DNA of 64,000 nt. Source: Ensifer adhaerens (GTDB taxonomy: Bacteria; Pseudomonadota; Alphaproteobacteria; Rhizobiales; Rhizobiaceae). The DNA lies in contig NZ_CP118611.1 in NCBI RefSeq assembly GCF_028993555.1, positions 1,945,501-2,009,500 on the forward strand, given 5' to 3'. The translations under genes were made by a program, and so were the position numbers. The notes under the pieces are model-generated. The model did not search any database. It saw only the letters and a program-made list of their open reading frames with translations, and had not been told where the DNA came from. Below are positions 33,728-43,468 of this stretch, piece by piece. Numbering within the stretch: the first letter of the stretch is position 1; the number at the start of each line of letters is the position of its first letter.

Positions 33728-34786
33728 ATGCCCCTGCAGATCGAAACGCCGGCCGTTCTCGTCGATCTCGAAATTGCCAAGCGCAACATCGAGCGCTTCC
33801 AGGCCTATGCCAATGAACATGGCATTCGCGTGCGCCCGCACATCAAGACACACAAGCTGCCGCAGATGGCCGAGCTTCAGCTTGCGGCCGGCGCCATTGG
33901 CATCACCTGCCAGAAGGTCACCGAAGCCGAGGCGATGGTCGACGGCAGCGACCGGATCAGGGATGTGCTGATCACCTACAACATTCTCGGTGACGCCAAG
34001 ATGGCACGGCTGGAACGGCTCAATGGCCGCGTCGCACTTGCCGTCGTCGCTGACGGCGAGACCGTGATCGATGGGCTAGCTGGGTATTTCGCCGGCAAGG
34101 ACAAGCCGCTGCGCGTATTTGTCGAATGCAACACCGGTGCCGATCGCTGCGGCGTTGGCACGCCGGCAGAAGCGGCAAGGCTCGCCCGCCGTATCGCGAA
34201 CGCAAAAGGCCTCGTCTTCGGTGGACTGATGACCTATCCGCCCGTCAACGGCGAGGCGAAGGTTCAGGCTTTCATGACCGAGGCGAAACAGCTGATCGAA
34301 GCCGACGGCATCGCGGTGCCTGCCATCACCTCGGGCGGCACGCCCAGCATGATGCACGCCGCCGGCGCCCCGGTCGCCAGCGAGTACCGGCCCGGCACCT
34401 ATATCTACAACGACCGCTCACTCGTTTCCCGTGGTGTCGCCGGCTGGGACGATTGCGCCCTGACTGTGCTTGCAACCGTTGTTTCCGTGCCTTCGGAAAA
34501 CCGCGCGATCATCGATGCCGGCAGCAAGGTGCTGACCTCGGACCTGCTTGGCCTCACCGGCTACGGTCACGTGCTTGGCCGCGACGACATCCGCATCGAC
34601 CAACTTTCGGAAGAACACGGCCGCCTCGTCACCGACGGGCCAATCAACCTTAGGGTTGGCGATCAGCTGCGCATCGTGCCCAATCACGCCTGCGTCGTCA
34701 CGAACATGGTCGATGCGGTCCACATCGTCGAAGGCGACACGCTGAAGGACACCTGGCCGATCGTCGCCCGCGGCCGCGTCCTTTAG
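33728..34786 (+). CDS. D-threonine aldolase / alanine-racemase-fold PLP enzyme
   Basis: A 352-residue fold-type III PLP protein. The PLP lysine is K40 in RPHIKTHK, the signature of the D-threonine-aldolase-like group. Further motifs are ECNTGADRCG, GGTPSMMHAA and, near the C-terminus, PNHACVVTN, which supplies metal ligands in D-threonine aldolase. It cleaves or converts D-3-hydroxy amino acids. A GTG at 33719 is an alternative start. Its place at the end of an operon probably releasing amino acids from sugar adducts suggests the amino moiety may be of D-configuration (inference). Confidence 0.87.
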   Translation: MPLQIETPAVLVDLEIAKRNIERFQAYANEHGIRVRPHIKTHKLPQMAELQLAAGAIGITCQKVTEAEAMVDGSDRIRDVLITYNILGDAKMARLERLNGRVALAVVADGETVIDGLAGYFAGKDKPLRVFVECNTGADRCGVGTPAEAARLARRIANAKGLVFGGLMTYPPVNGEAKVQAFMTEAKQLIEADGIAVPAITSGGTPSMMHAAGAPVASEYRPGTYIYNDRSLVSRGVAGWDDCALTVLATVVSVPSENRAIIDAGSKVLTSDLLGLTGYGHVLGRDDIRIDQLSEEHGRLVTDGPINLRVGDQLRIVPNHACVVTNMVDAVHIVEGDTLKDTWPIVARGRVL

Positions 34787-35116
34787 GATCGCGCCTTAGA
34801 GACCCTACAGAAATCTGTACACGCCTGGAACCCCCGCATTCGCCGGAAATGGAGGGTTGAAGGCTCGTCGACGGACCGATCCGAAAGGCGCCCGAAAGGA
34901 GAAACGACGCCCGTGCACTGGACACCGGCATCGCGCCCTCCATCTAATGACCTTGGCGGGTCGGCACGTCCATATTGGGCGGTTGCAGGCAAACCGTTCT
35001 CGAAAAGGCGGCGAGAACGATAGGACTTTTCCCGTCTGCCGCCCTCGGGGTCATCTGTTTGCGTTGTAGCAGTCGATTAAATTGATAGTTTTATCTGGTA
35101 ACCGATGGAGGTCGAA
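34787..35116. other. Intergenic region upstream of the sulfate-transport operon
   Basis: About 330 bases without a convincing gene. The AT-rich end carries an imperfect inverted repeat GATTAAA-N7-TTTTATC at 35075-35095, close to the ribosome-binding site, a candidate operator for sulfur control. I looked for a known riboswitch fold and did not find one. Confidence 0.35.
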
Positions 35117-36142
35117 ATGGTCTTTGGACGAATTACCGGAATGGTGGGACTGGCAATTGTGCTCGGGGGCCTGCAGCTGGGTGCTGCGAGTGTTGCGTTT
35201 GCCGACACGACGATCTTGAACGTGTCGTACGATCCGACACGTGAACTCTATAAGGACTTCAATGCTGCCTTCGCTGAGAAGTGGAAGGCCGATACCGGCG
35301 AAACCGTAACGATCCAGACGTCGCACGGCGGCTCGGGCAAGCAGGCCCGCTCGGTCATCGATGGACTGCAGGCCGATGTCGTGACGCTCGCGCTCGAAGC
35401 CGACATCGACGCGATCGCCAAGGAAACCGGCAAGATCCCGGCGGACTGGAAGACGAAGTTCGAAAACAACAGCGCCCCCTACACCTCGACAATCGTGTTC
35501 CTGGTGCGCAAAGGCAATCCCAAGGGCGTCAAGGATTGGGGCGATCTGGTGAAGCCGGACATCCAGGTGATCACGCCGAACCCGAAGACTTCGGGCGGCG
35601 CACGCTGGAACTTCCTCGCCGCCTGGGCCTATGGTCGGGCCGCCAATGGCGGAGACGATGCCAAGGCACAGGAATACGTGACCGAGCTCTTCAAACATGT
35701 TCCGGTACTTGATACCGGCGCGCGCGGCGCGACGACGACCTTCGTGCAGCGTGGCCTTGGCGATGTTCTGCTCGCCTGGGAAAACGAGGCCTATCTGTCG
35801 CTCGAGGAACTCGGACCAGACAAGTTCGAGATCGTCACGCCGTCGGTCTCGATCAAGGCCGAACCGCCGGTGGCGCTCGTTGACGGCAACGTCGACGCCA
35901 AGGGCACGCGCAAGGTGGCGGAGGCCTATCTCGGCTACCTCTACAGCGATGCCGGCCAGAAGATCGCCGCCAAGCATTACTACCGGCCGTTCAAGCCGGC
36001 AGCCGCCGATCCGGCTGATATCAAGCGGTTCGGCGACCTGAAGCTCGTCACCATCGAAGACTTCGGTGGTTGGAAGGAAGCCCAGCCGAAATTCTTCGGC
36101 GACGGCGGCGTCTTCGATCAGCTCTACAAGCCGGGCCAATAA
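35117..36142 (+). CDS. Sulfate ABC transporter substrate-binding protein
   Basis: A 341-residue Sbp/CysP-type protein with a signal peptide in the first 28 residues (MVGLAIVLGGLQLGAASVAF). Family motifs are VSYDPTRELY, SHGGSGKQARSVIDGLQADVVTLAL, NPKTSGGARWNFLAAWAY and HYYRPF near the C-terminus. It binds sulfate or thiosulfate in the periplasm. The ATG at 35105 contains the GGAGG that properly serves the ATG at 35117, so I chose the latter. A terminator-like hairpin follows before cysT. Confidence 0.93.
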   Translation: MVFGRITGMVGLAIVLGGLQLGAASVAFADTTILNVSYDPTRELYKDFNAAFAEKWKADTGETVTIQTSHGGSGKQARSVIDGLQADVVTLALEADIDAIAKETGKIPADWKTKFENNSAPYTSTIVFLVRKGNPKGVKDWGDLVKPDIQVITPNPKTSGGARWNFLAAWAYGRAANGGDDAKAQEYVTELFKHVPVLDTGARGATTTFVQRGLGDVLLAWENEAYLSLEELGPDKFEIVTPSVSIKAEPPVALVDGNVDAKGTRKVAEAYLGYLYSDAGQKIAAKHYYRPFKPAAADPADIKRFGDLKLVTIEDFGGWKEAQPKFFGDGGVFDQLYKPGQ

Positions 36143-36152
36143 GGACATCTTG

Positions 36153-36193
36153 GACGCGCAGCCGGACAACCTGGCTGCGCGTCTTGCTTTGCA
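36153..36193 (+). terminator. Hairpin with T-rich tail between the binding-protein gene and cysT
   Basis: GACGCGCAGCC at 36153-36163 pairs perfectly with 36173-36183 (11 bp, 9-base loop), then TTGCTTTGC. Probably a partial terminator giving more binding protein than permease. Confidence 0.7.
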
Positions 36194-36253
36194 CCGCACC
36201 GGCCCATTGGCAGGAAACGCGGTTCGTTACGTCTTACGAGTTTTACAAAGGTA

Positions 36254-37120
36254 GTGTCATTGACGGAAGCGACGAAGACTGCGCCCTGGCGGTTTCGCCA
36301 GCCGAGTGTTTTGCCAGGCTTTGGGCTGTCGCTCGGGATCACGCTGAGCTGGCTGGTGCTGATCGTGTTGATCCCGCTGTCGGGCCTGGTGTTTCGGGCC
36401 AGCGGCCTCGGCTGGGCCAAGTTCTTTGAACTGGCGCTGGATCCGCGCACGCTCAATGCGCTGAAGATCTCCTTCGGCACGGCGTTTCTCGCCGCCGTCA
36501 TCAACCTCGTCTTCGGCGTCATCCTCGCCTGGGTGCTGGTGCGTTATCGTTTCCCCGGCAAACGGGTGATCGACGCCATGGTCGACCTGCCGTTCGCCCT
36601 GCCGACCGCGGTTGCCGGCATCGCGCTGACGACGCTTTACGCCCCGAACGGCTGGATCGGCCAGTTCATCGAGCCGCTCGGGCTGAAGATCGCCTTTACC
36701 CCCGCCGGCATCGTCATCGCCCTGATCTTCGTCGGCCTGCCCTTCGTCGTCAGGACCGTGCAGCCGATCATGGAGGAGATCGACAAGGAAGTGGAGGAGG
36801 CCGCCGCCACGCTCGGCGCCAGCCGCTTCCAGACGATCAGCCGGGTGCTGTTGCCGGGACTGCTGCCGGCCGGCCTCACCGGCTTTGCGCTCGCCTTTGC
36901 CCGCGGCGTCGGCGAATACGGCTCGGTGATCTTCATCGCCGGCAACCTGCCTTACGTCTCCGAGATTGCGCCGCTTCTGATCGTCATCCGGCTGGAAGAG
37001 TTCAACTACGCTGCCGCCACCGCCATTGCCGCGGTCATGCTGGCGATCTCCTTTGCCATGCTGCTGCTCATCAACTCGATCCAGGCCTGGAGCCGGCGGA
37101 GATATGTCTATGTCGCATGA
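36254..37120 (+). CDS. cysT: Sulfate ABC transporter permease CysT
   Basis: A 288-residue permease with GTG start at 36254. About six membrane helices are predicted, the first near residues 22-48 ([20 protein letters not shown]). The EAA loop is [26 protein letters not shown] near 176-201, and the CysT motif [17 protein letters not shown] is conserved. Its 3' end overlaps the cysW start by 17 bases. Confidence 0.93.
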   Translation: MSLTEATKTAPWRFRQPSVLPGFGLSLGITLSWLVLIVLIPLSGLVFRASGLGWAKFFELALDPRTLNALKISFGTAFLAAVINLVFGVILAWVLVRYRFPGKRVIDAMVDLPFALPTAVAGIALTTLYAPNGWIGQFIEPLGLKIAFTPAGIVIALIFVGLPFVVRTVQPIMEEIDKEVEEAAATLGASRFQTISRVLLPGLLPAGLTGFALAFARGVGEYGSVIFIAGNLPYVSEIAPLLIVIRLEEFNYAAATAIAAVMLAISFAMLLLINSIQAWSRRRYVYVA

Positions 37121-38066
37121 TCTGACCGCCAGCCCCCTGCCCGCATCCGGCCCGCTGCCCGCATCCGGCCCGCTGCCCGCATCCGGCCCGCTGCCGGCGT
37201 CCGGCCCGCAGCCCGCCTTGCCGGAACTGGCCGCCGCCACCTCGGAAAGCCGCTTTGCCCGGCTGACGCTGACGATCACGGCGCTTGCCTTCGTCGCGCT
37301 GTTTTTGCTGTTGCCGCTCGCCGCCGTCTTTACCGAGGCGCTGCGCAAGGGCATCGGCGAGTTCGTTGCAGCCCTCGGCGATGCCGAGACCTTCTCGGCG
37401 ATCCGCCTGACGCTCACCGTCGCTGCCATCGCCGTGCCGCTCAACCTCGTCTTCGGCGTGGCCGCCGCCTGGGCGATCGCCAAGTTCGAGTTCAAGGGCA
37501 AGGCCTTCCTGACGACGCTGATCGACCTGCCGTTCTCGGTCTCGCCGGTGATCTCCGGCCTCGTCTTCGTGCTGCTGTTCGGCTCGCACAGCCTGATCGG
37601 TCCGTGGCTGCAGAGCCACGGCATCCAGATCCTGTTTGCCGTGCCCGGGCTGGTGCTGGCCACCGTCTTCGTCACCTTCCCCTTCGTCGCCCGCGAGTTG
37701 ATCCCGTTGATGCAGGAACAGGGATCGAGCGACGAGGAAGCCGCCCTGTCCTTGGGCGCGTCGGGCTGGCAGACCTTCTGGCATGTGACGCTGCCCAACA
37801 TCAAATGGGGGCTGCTCTACGGCGTGCTGCTCTGCAACGCCCGCGCCATGGGCGAGTTCGGCGCCGTCTCGGTGGTCTCCGGCCATATCCGCGGTGAGAC
37901 CAACACCATGCCGTTGCAGGTCGAAATCCTCTATAATGAGTACAACTTCGTCGCCGCCTTCGCGGTGGCGGCGTTGCTGGCGCTGCTGGCGCTGATCACC
38001 CTGATCCTGAAGACAGCGCTGGAGATCCGCTACAGCGCCGAGATCGCCGCCAGCCGCAGACATTGA
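37104..38066 (+). CDS. cysW: Sulfate ABC transporter permease CysW, with N-terminal repeat
   Basis: A 320-residue permease: helices from residue 54 ([20 protein letters not shown]), EAA loop [23 protein letters not shown] and C-terminal [18 protein letters not shown]. The first 40 residues are unusual, carrying four tandem copies of the hexapeptide PLPASG encoded by an 18-bp repeat (37134-37205). They form a flexible cytoplasmic Pro-rich extension. ATG 37104 or 37110 may be used. It overlaps cysT and precedes cysA. Confidence 0.92.
   Translation: MSMSHDLTASPLPASGPLPASGPLPASGPLPASGPQPALPELAAATSESRFARLTLTITALAFVALFLLLPLAAVFTEALRKGIGEFVAALGDAETFSAIRLTLTVAAIAVPLNLVFGVAAAWAIAKFEFKGKAFLTTLIDLPFSVSPVISGLVFVLLFGSHSLIGPWLQSHGIQILFAVPGLVLATVFVTFPFVARELIPLMQEQGSSDEEAALSLGASGWQTFWHVTLPNIKWGLLYGVLLCNARAMGEFGAVSVVSGHIRGETNTMPLQVEILYNEYNFVAAFAVAALLALLALITLILKTALEIRYSAEIAASRRH
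37134..37205 (+). repeat. 18-bp tandem repeat, four copies, inside cysW
   Basis: Units at 37134-37151, 37152-37169, 37170-37187 and 37188-37205. The middle copies are identical (CCGCTGCCCGCATCCGGC); the first differs at one base and the last at two. A fifth, degraded unit follows. Because the unit is a multiple of three, copy-number change keeps the frame. Confidence 0.95.
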
Positions 38067-38136
38067 TCGCCGTGCAAGCATTGACCGGGAAAGCCCGCAT
38101 TCGACCAGCTGCCGCAGGCATTTGAAAGGTATCGCC

Positions 38137-39276
<1,140 letters not shown>

Positions 39277-39294
39277 TTGCCCGTTTCGCAACGG

Positions 39295-39318
39295 AAGCCG
39301 CTTCAACGGCTTTCTGGA
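39295..39318 (+). terminator. Weak terminator after cysA
   Basis: AAGCCG at 39295-39300 pairs with CGGCTT at 39307-39312 (6-base loop), followed by TCTGG. It is short and weakly U-rich, so read-through into the oxidase gene is possible. Confidence 0.4.
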
Positions 39319-39451
39319 AATTGCTCCAGCTGTGACGAGGCACCGGCGAACGACAGTCTACGCGTCGCCGTGCGGATATCGGTTCGCTTCAAGATGCGCT
39401 AAGCAGGACCGTCCGTGGCCGAAAGTGCCGCTGAAACGGGAGAAGCGCTGC

Positions 39452-40816
39452 ATGCCGATTGTCGACGACCTGAAACAAGCCCTCGGCGACATCGTCCTGG
39501 TCGGCGCGGAAATCGGCGAGCGCCACCGCAGCGACGCCAGCCTGACTGGCAAAGACCTGCCGAAGGCTGTTATCCGACCGACAAGCAGCGAAGAGATCGC
39601 CGAAGCCCTTCGCCTCTGCAACGCGAATGGCCAGGCCGTCGTGGTCCAGGGCGGAATGACCGGCCTTGCCGGCGGCGCCAATGCCGACGGCAATGCGATC
39701 GTGATCTCGCTCGAACGTTTGACCGGCATCGAAGAAATCGACCCGCAGGCGGCAACCATGACCGTGCGCGCCGGCACGCCGCTCGAAGTGGCGCAACGTG
39801 CCGCCGAAGATGCCGGCTTCCTGCTGCCGATCGACCTCGGCGCCCGCGGTTCCTGCCAGATCGGCGGCAACCTTGCCACCAATGCCGGCGGCATCCGTGT
39901 GCTTCGCTATGGCGTGACGCGCGACAATGTGCTTGGCCTCGAAGTCGTTCTGGCCGATGGGACTGTCATCACGTCGCTCAACAAGATGATCAAGAACAAC
40001 ACCGGCTACGACCTCAGGCAGTACTTCATCGGCTCCGAAGGAACGCTCGGCGTGATCACCCGCGCGGTCCTGCGTCTGCGGCCATTGCCGGCCGGTCGGC
40101 TGACGGCGCTTTGCGCCCTCGAAAGCTACGACAATGTGGTCGCCTTCCTTGCGCGCTGCCAGCGCCGCCTGCCGGGGCTCTCAGCCTTCGAGGCCATGTG
40201 GCAGAACTATTTCCGCTTCAACGCCGAGGCGAGCAAGCTAAAGCTCTTTGATGACGTTCCACCCTTTTCCGTCATCATCGAACAGGATCTGCTCAGCGAC
40301 GACGGCGACCGCGATGCGTTCGAGGCCTTTCTCGGCGAGGCGCTCGAAGAGGGTATCATCAACGATGCGCTGATCGCCCAGTCGGAGAAGGAGAGCCGCT
40401 CGTTCTGGAGCGCGCGCGAGGGCCACGCGATGGACCAGCTGCTGCCGTCGCTCATCAATCTCGATGTCAGCCTGCCGATCGGCGATATCGGCCGCTTCGC
40501 CGAGGACTGCAGCCAGGCCCTTTCCGCGCGTTTCCCGGCCGCTCATGTCTCCTTCTTCGGCCATGTCGCCGACAGCAACCTGCACATCGCCTTCTCGGAA
40601 GCGGACAGCGACGCCGAAACACCGCATATCGTCGATGGCATCGTCTACGAGATCGTACGGCGCTACCGGGGTTCGATCTCGGCCGAACACGGCATCGGTA
40701 CGCTGAAGCGGGATTTCCTCGACCATTCCCGCAGCCCCGCCGAGCTCGACCTCATGCACCGTATCAAGCATGCGCTCGATCCGAATGGCATCCTCAATCC
40801 GGGCAAGGTGCTCTGA
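39452..40816 (+). CDS. FAD-linked oxidase, GlcD/D-lactate dehydrogenase type
   Basis: A 454-residue PCMH-type flavoprotein. The FAD-binding half spans residues 35-215 (VVVQGGMTGLAGGANADGN, then GSCQIGGNLATNAGGIRVLRYG, then GSEGTLGVITRAVLRL). The C-terminal half carries the metal/substrate motif SFFGHVADSNLHI and EHGIGTLKRDFL. Such enzymes oxidise D-2-hydroxyacids such as D-lactate, D-2-hydroxyglutarate or glycolate, passing electrons to quinone or cytochrome. It is separated from cysA by 175 bases with a weak terminator; no sulfur link is evident. Confidence 0.9.
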   Translation: MPIVDDLKQALGDIVLVGAEIGERHRSDASLTGKDLPKAVIRPTSSEEIAEALRLCNANGQAVVVQGGMTGLAGGANADGNAIVISLERLTGIEEIDPQAATMTVRAGTPLEVAQRAAEDAGFLLPIDLGARGSCQIGGNLATNAGGIRVLRYGVTRDNVLGLEVVLADGTVITSLNKMIKNNTGYDLRQYFIGSEGTLGVITRAVLRLRPLPAGRLTALCALESYDNVVAFLARCQRRLPGLSAFEAMWQNYFRFNAEASKLKLFDDVPPFSVIIEQDLLSDDGDRDAFEAFLGEALEEGIINDALIAQSEKESRSFWSAREGHAMDQLLPSLINLDVSLPIGDIGRFAEDCSQALSARFPAAHVSFFGHVADSNLHIAFSEADSDAETPHIVDGIVYEIVRRYRGSISAEHGIGTLKRDFLDHSRSPAELDLMHRIKHALDPNGILNPGKVL

Positions 40817-40866
40817 AGCGGAGGCGGCAAGGCATAGGATCGCTATCGTCTCTGCTTGCGCTCGTT

Positions 40867-41373
40867 TCAGAGCCAGGACGCCGGCGTCTCTGGCAGACGT
40901 CCATCGGGATCGATGACCTTCAGCTCGGCGCCCTCGCCGGTGTTCCAGCGCCAGAGTGCGACACAGGTTCCGCCGGGCGACATGAACGACGGATAGACCA
41001 GGCCGTCGAACCCTGCGTCGAGTTCTGCCTGCAGCCGATGGGTCTCCGGCACGAGGCTATGGTCGAGCGCATCGCGCCATTCGCATCGATGAATGTCCTT
41101 GGTAAGCCCGAAGGCGGCAAGCCCGTCCGCCGCAGTCAGCTCGGCCAGTCGCGCAAAGCGCAATTCAAGCTGGGCAATCAGCGCCGGGTGCTGGACGAAA
41201 CCTTGATTGTACTCCGCCCAGGCAGTCGAGAGTTCGCGGGTGGCATAGATCGTCGGCATGCCCAAGGGGTTCCAGCGCCCACCGAAGCGCGCGGCACCGT
41301 CACCGGAAAGGGGCGCATGCGCCCAGCGCGGGACATAGGCGCGCCACAGACGCACCGGCTCGTCTGCCGACAT
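40867..41373 (-). CDS. RES-domain toxin
   Basis: A 168-residue RES protein; the family includes MbcT/ParT-type toxins that degrade NAD+ or ADP-ribosylate targets. Family residues are visible in RLWRAYVPRWA, the RFGGRWNPLG motif (R29, R33), IYATRELSTAWAEY and the late YPSFMSPGGTCVALW segment with the catalytic-region Ser. Its ATG (41371-41373) shares a base with the antitoxin stop (TGATG), giving strict translational coupling. It is the downstream gene of the pair. Confidence 0.9.
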   Translation of the reverse strand: MSADEPVRLWRAYVPRWAHAPLSGDGAARFGGRWNPLGMPTIYATRELSTAWAEYNQGFVQHPALIAQLELRFARLAELTAADGLAAFGLTKDIHRCEWRDALDHSLVPETHRLQAELDAGFDGLVYPSFMSPGGTCVALWRWNTGEGAELKVIDPDGRLPETPASWL

Positions 41374-41771
41374 CAGGCGTAGACACCGGAACGCACGGCT
41401 TCGAGATAGGCGAGCACCTTGTCGTCCTTGCCCTCGCCAACGAGGTCATAGGCCGTCTTGCCGGCCCATCCGGGGATCGGCTGGTGCTTGAACCAGATAA
41501 CGGCGCGTCCGTCGTCCCCCGCCATCTCGCCGGCCATCGCGAGGATGCGCACGACGCTGCTCAACGCGGCGTCGACCTTGCGGGCACCCGACTTCGCCGT
41601 CAGTGTGTTACGCGCGACACCGATCAGTTTTGCCAGTTCCGCCAGGGTCACGCCGAGGCGATCGGCGACCAAGCGGGCCGAGAGAAAGGAGGAATGGCTC
41701 TCGCCGTAATGCGCGGCGGAGACGTTGAAACCGACGGCGACCATGGCACGTTCCGAGCTTATTTTGATCAT
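41373..41771 (-). CDS. Xre/MbcA/ParS-type antitoxin
   Basis: A 132-residue protein with an N-terminal helix-turn-helix (LVADRLGVTLAELAKLIGVARNTL, about residues 33-56) and a C-terminal toxin-binding DUF2384-type domain (WFKHQPIPGWAGKTAYDLVG). It neutralises the RES toxin and should repress the pair by binding DNA. The start is ATG 41771; a TTG one codon upstream is possible. The start codon lies inside a perfect ATTTTGAT inverted repeat. It begins 45 bases after the enoyl-CoA hydratase stop. Confidence 0.9.
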   Translation of the reverse strand: MIKISSERAMVAVGFNVSAAHYGESHSSFLSARLVADRLGVTLAELAKLIGVARNTLTAKSGARKVDAALSSVVRILAMAGEMAGDDGRAVIWFKHQPIPGWAGKTAYDLVGEGKDDKVLAYLEAVRSGVYA

Positions 41772-41785
41772 CAAGCAATCAAAAT
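41761..41785 (-). promoter_or_regulatory. Palindrome ATTTTGAT-N9-ATCAAAAT over the antitoxin start
   Basis: Perfect 8-base arms at 41761-41768 and 41778-41785 flank the antitoxin start codon (41769-41771). The position and symmetry fit an autoregulatory operator that could block both transcription and translation. Confidence 0.65.
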
Positions 41786-41816
41786 AGGCTCAAATTGCGC
41801 GCAAATCAAGGAAGCC

Positions 41817-42602
41817 CTATTGTCGCCAAGCGGGTTCGCGCTTCTCAAAAAAGGCGCCAACACCTTCGCGGGCCTCTCCGGACTCCCAGCAATCGGCGAG
41901 CTGTTCGATCGTCGCGGCGATGGTTTGCTCGGTGATCGGGGCCCCGAGCGAACGCGCCAGCCGCTTCGCCCGACCGGTGGCTTCAGGCGCCGTCGCCAGA
42001 TACGGCTCGACCTCCGCTTCGACGGCCGCGTCCAGTGCGTCAGCCGCGACCACGACGGTGGCGAGCCCCATGGCGCGTGCCTCCTCGGCGCCGAACAGCC
42101 GGGCAGACATGAACAGCGGCCGCGCCTTGCCCTCGCCGATCCGGGCGACGACATAGGGGCTGATGGTGGCCGGGATCAGGCCGAGACGGGTCTCGGTCAA
42201 ACCAAACCTGGCGTCGGCGGAAGCGACGGCCGCATCACAGATGCTCATGAGGCCGACGCCGCCGCCAAAGGCGTTGCCGTGCAGACGGCCGATCACCGGC
42301 CTGGCAATCTCGTTCAGCGCCTTGAACATCATCGCAAGCCGTGTCGCTTCGGCGATGCGGGTCGCCCGATCCGCATCGAACTGCTCACGCATCCAGCCAA
42401 GATCGCCGCCGGCGCAGAAACTGCGGCCTTCGGCCTCCAGTATGACGACCCGGACCGCGCGATCTGCGGAAAGCGAGTGAGCGGCATCGGTCAGTTCGCC
42501 GATCATCTTGGCCGACAACGCGTTGTGCTTCTGCGGTTGTGCCAGCGTCAGCCGCGCGACGCCGCGTGCGTCGGTCGCGATCCTTATCGTATCGAAGGTC
42601 AT
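41817..42602 (-). CDS. liuC: Enoyl-CoA hydratase (probable methylglutaconyl-CoA hydratase)
   Basis: A 261-residue crotonase. The oxyanion-hole motifs are SFCAGGDLGWM and HGNAFGGGVGLMSICDAAVA; catalytic-region Glu residues lie in FGLTETRLGLIPATISP. In this operon it should hydrate 3-methylglutaconyl-CoA to HMG-CoA, between methylcrotonyl-CoA carboxylase and HMG-CoA lyase. The 4-base overlap with the lyase gene supports this. Assignment to the step rests on context. Confidence 0.88.
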   Translation of the reverse strand: MTFDTIRIATDARGVARLTLAQPQKHNALSAKMIGELTDAAHSLSADRAVRVVILEAEGRSFCAGGDLGWMREQFDADRATRIAEATRLAMMFKALNEIARPVIGRLHGNAFGGGVGLMSICDAAVASADARFGLTETRLGLIPATISPYVVARIGEGKARPLFMSARLFGAEEARAMGLATVVVAADALDAAVEAEVEPYLATAPEATGRAKRLARSLGAPITEQTIAATIEQLADCWESGEAREGVGAFFEKREPAWRQ

Positions 42603-43468
42603 GAACTTGTCCTCAAGGTCCGTGCGAAAGCGGCCGCCTGTTCGAGTTTCGCCACGTCGAGGCCAGTCGAGAAGCCCTTGCCGGCGACGAAGGCGTTGAC
42701 GGCGAGTGTGTCGACATTGCCGGCCGCTCCCGGCGCATAGGGGCAGCCGCCGAGACCGCCGGCCGAAGCGTCGAAAACCCGCAAACCGCGGTCGAGCGCC
42801 ACGGCGATATTGTCGAGCGCGCGGCCTGACGTGTCGTGAAAGTGGCCTGCAAGCCGTTCGGACCGAATGCGCTCGAGTACTATAGCCAGCATCGCGTCGA
42901 CCGCCTCAGGCCTGCCCCGCCCGATCGTATCGCCGAGACTGATCTCGTAGCAGCCGAGATCGTCGAGCAGGCCCGCGACATGGGCGGCACTGGCCGGGGC
43001 GATCGCACCCTCATAGGGGCATTCGACAACGCAACTGACATAGCCGCGCAGCAAGAGCCCACGCTCACGACAAACGTCGGCTACCGGGCGAAAGCGCTCG
43101 ATGCTTTCGGCGATCGAGCAATTGATGTTCGTCTGCGAGAAGGTTTCGGAAGCCGAAGCGAAAATCGCCACCTCGTCGGCACCGGCATCGAGTGCCGCCT
43201 CGAGCCCGCGCATATTGGGCGTCAGTACGGCGTAGCGCGTACCGGGTCGCCTGCGAATGCCCGCCATCACCTCGGCGGCGTCGGCCATCTGCGGCACCCA
43301 TTTCGCGCTGACGAAGCTCGTCACCTCGATGCGCTCATAACCGCAGTCGGAGAGAAGATCGACGAGGCGGACCTTGTCGGCGGTCGCGACCAGACGGCTT
43401 TCGTTCTGCAGCCCGTCACGCGGCGCCATCTCGACGATCGTCACGTGCTCAGGCGCCTTTCCCCTCAT
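42599..43468 (-). CDS. mvaB: Hydroxymethylglutaryl-CoA lyase
   Basis: A 289-residue TIM-barrel lyase. The N-terminal motif VEMAPRDGLQNE carries the catalytic Arg and metal-binding Asp. LAGHFHDTSGRALDN supplies the metal-binding His pair, and the loop GGLGGCPYAPGAAGN carries the catalytic Cys. It cleaves HMG-CoA to acetoacetate and acetyl-CoA, the last step of leucine degradation. It overlaps both neighbours by 4 bases. Confidence 0.94.
   Translation of the reverse strand: MRGKAPEHVTIVEMAPRDGLQNESRLVATADKVRLVDLLSDCGYERIEVTSFVSAKWVPQMADAAEVMAGIRRRPGTRYAVLTPNMRGLEAALDAGADEVAIFASASETFSQTNINCSIAESIERFRPVADVCRERGLLLRGYVSCVVECPYEGAIAPASAAHVAGLLDDLGCYEISLGDTIGRGRPEAVDAMLAIVLERIRSERLAGHFHDTSGRALDNIAVALDRGLRVFDASAGGLGGCPYAPGAAGNVDTLAVNAFVAGKGFSTGLDVAKLEQAAAFARTLRTSS

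Noticed and set aside
36257..37804. Long minus-strand frame (515 codons) opposite cysT and cysW
   Set aside because: Antisense shadow of two well-supported permease genes; composition is not protein-like.
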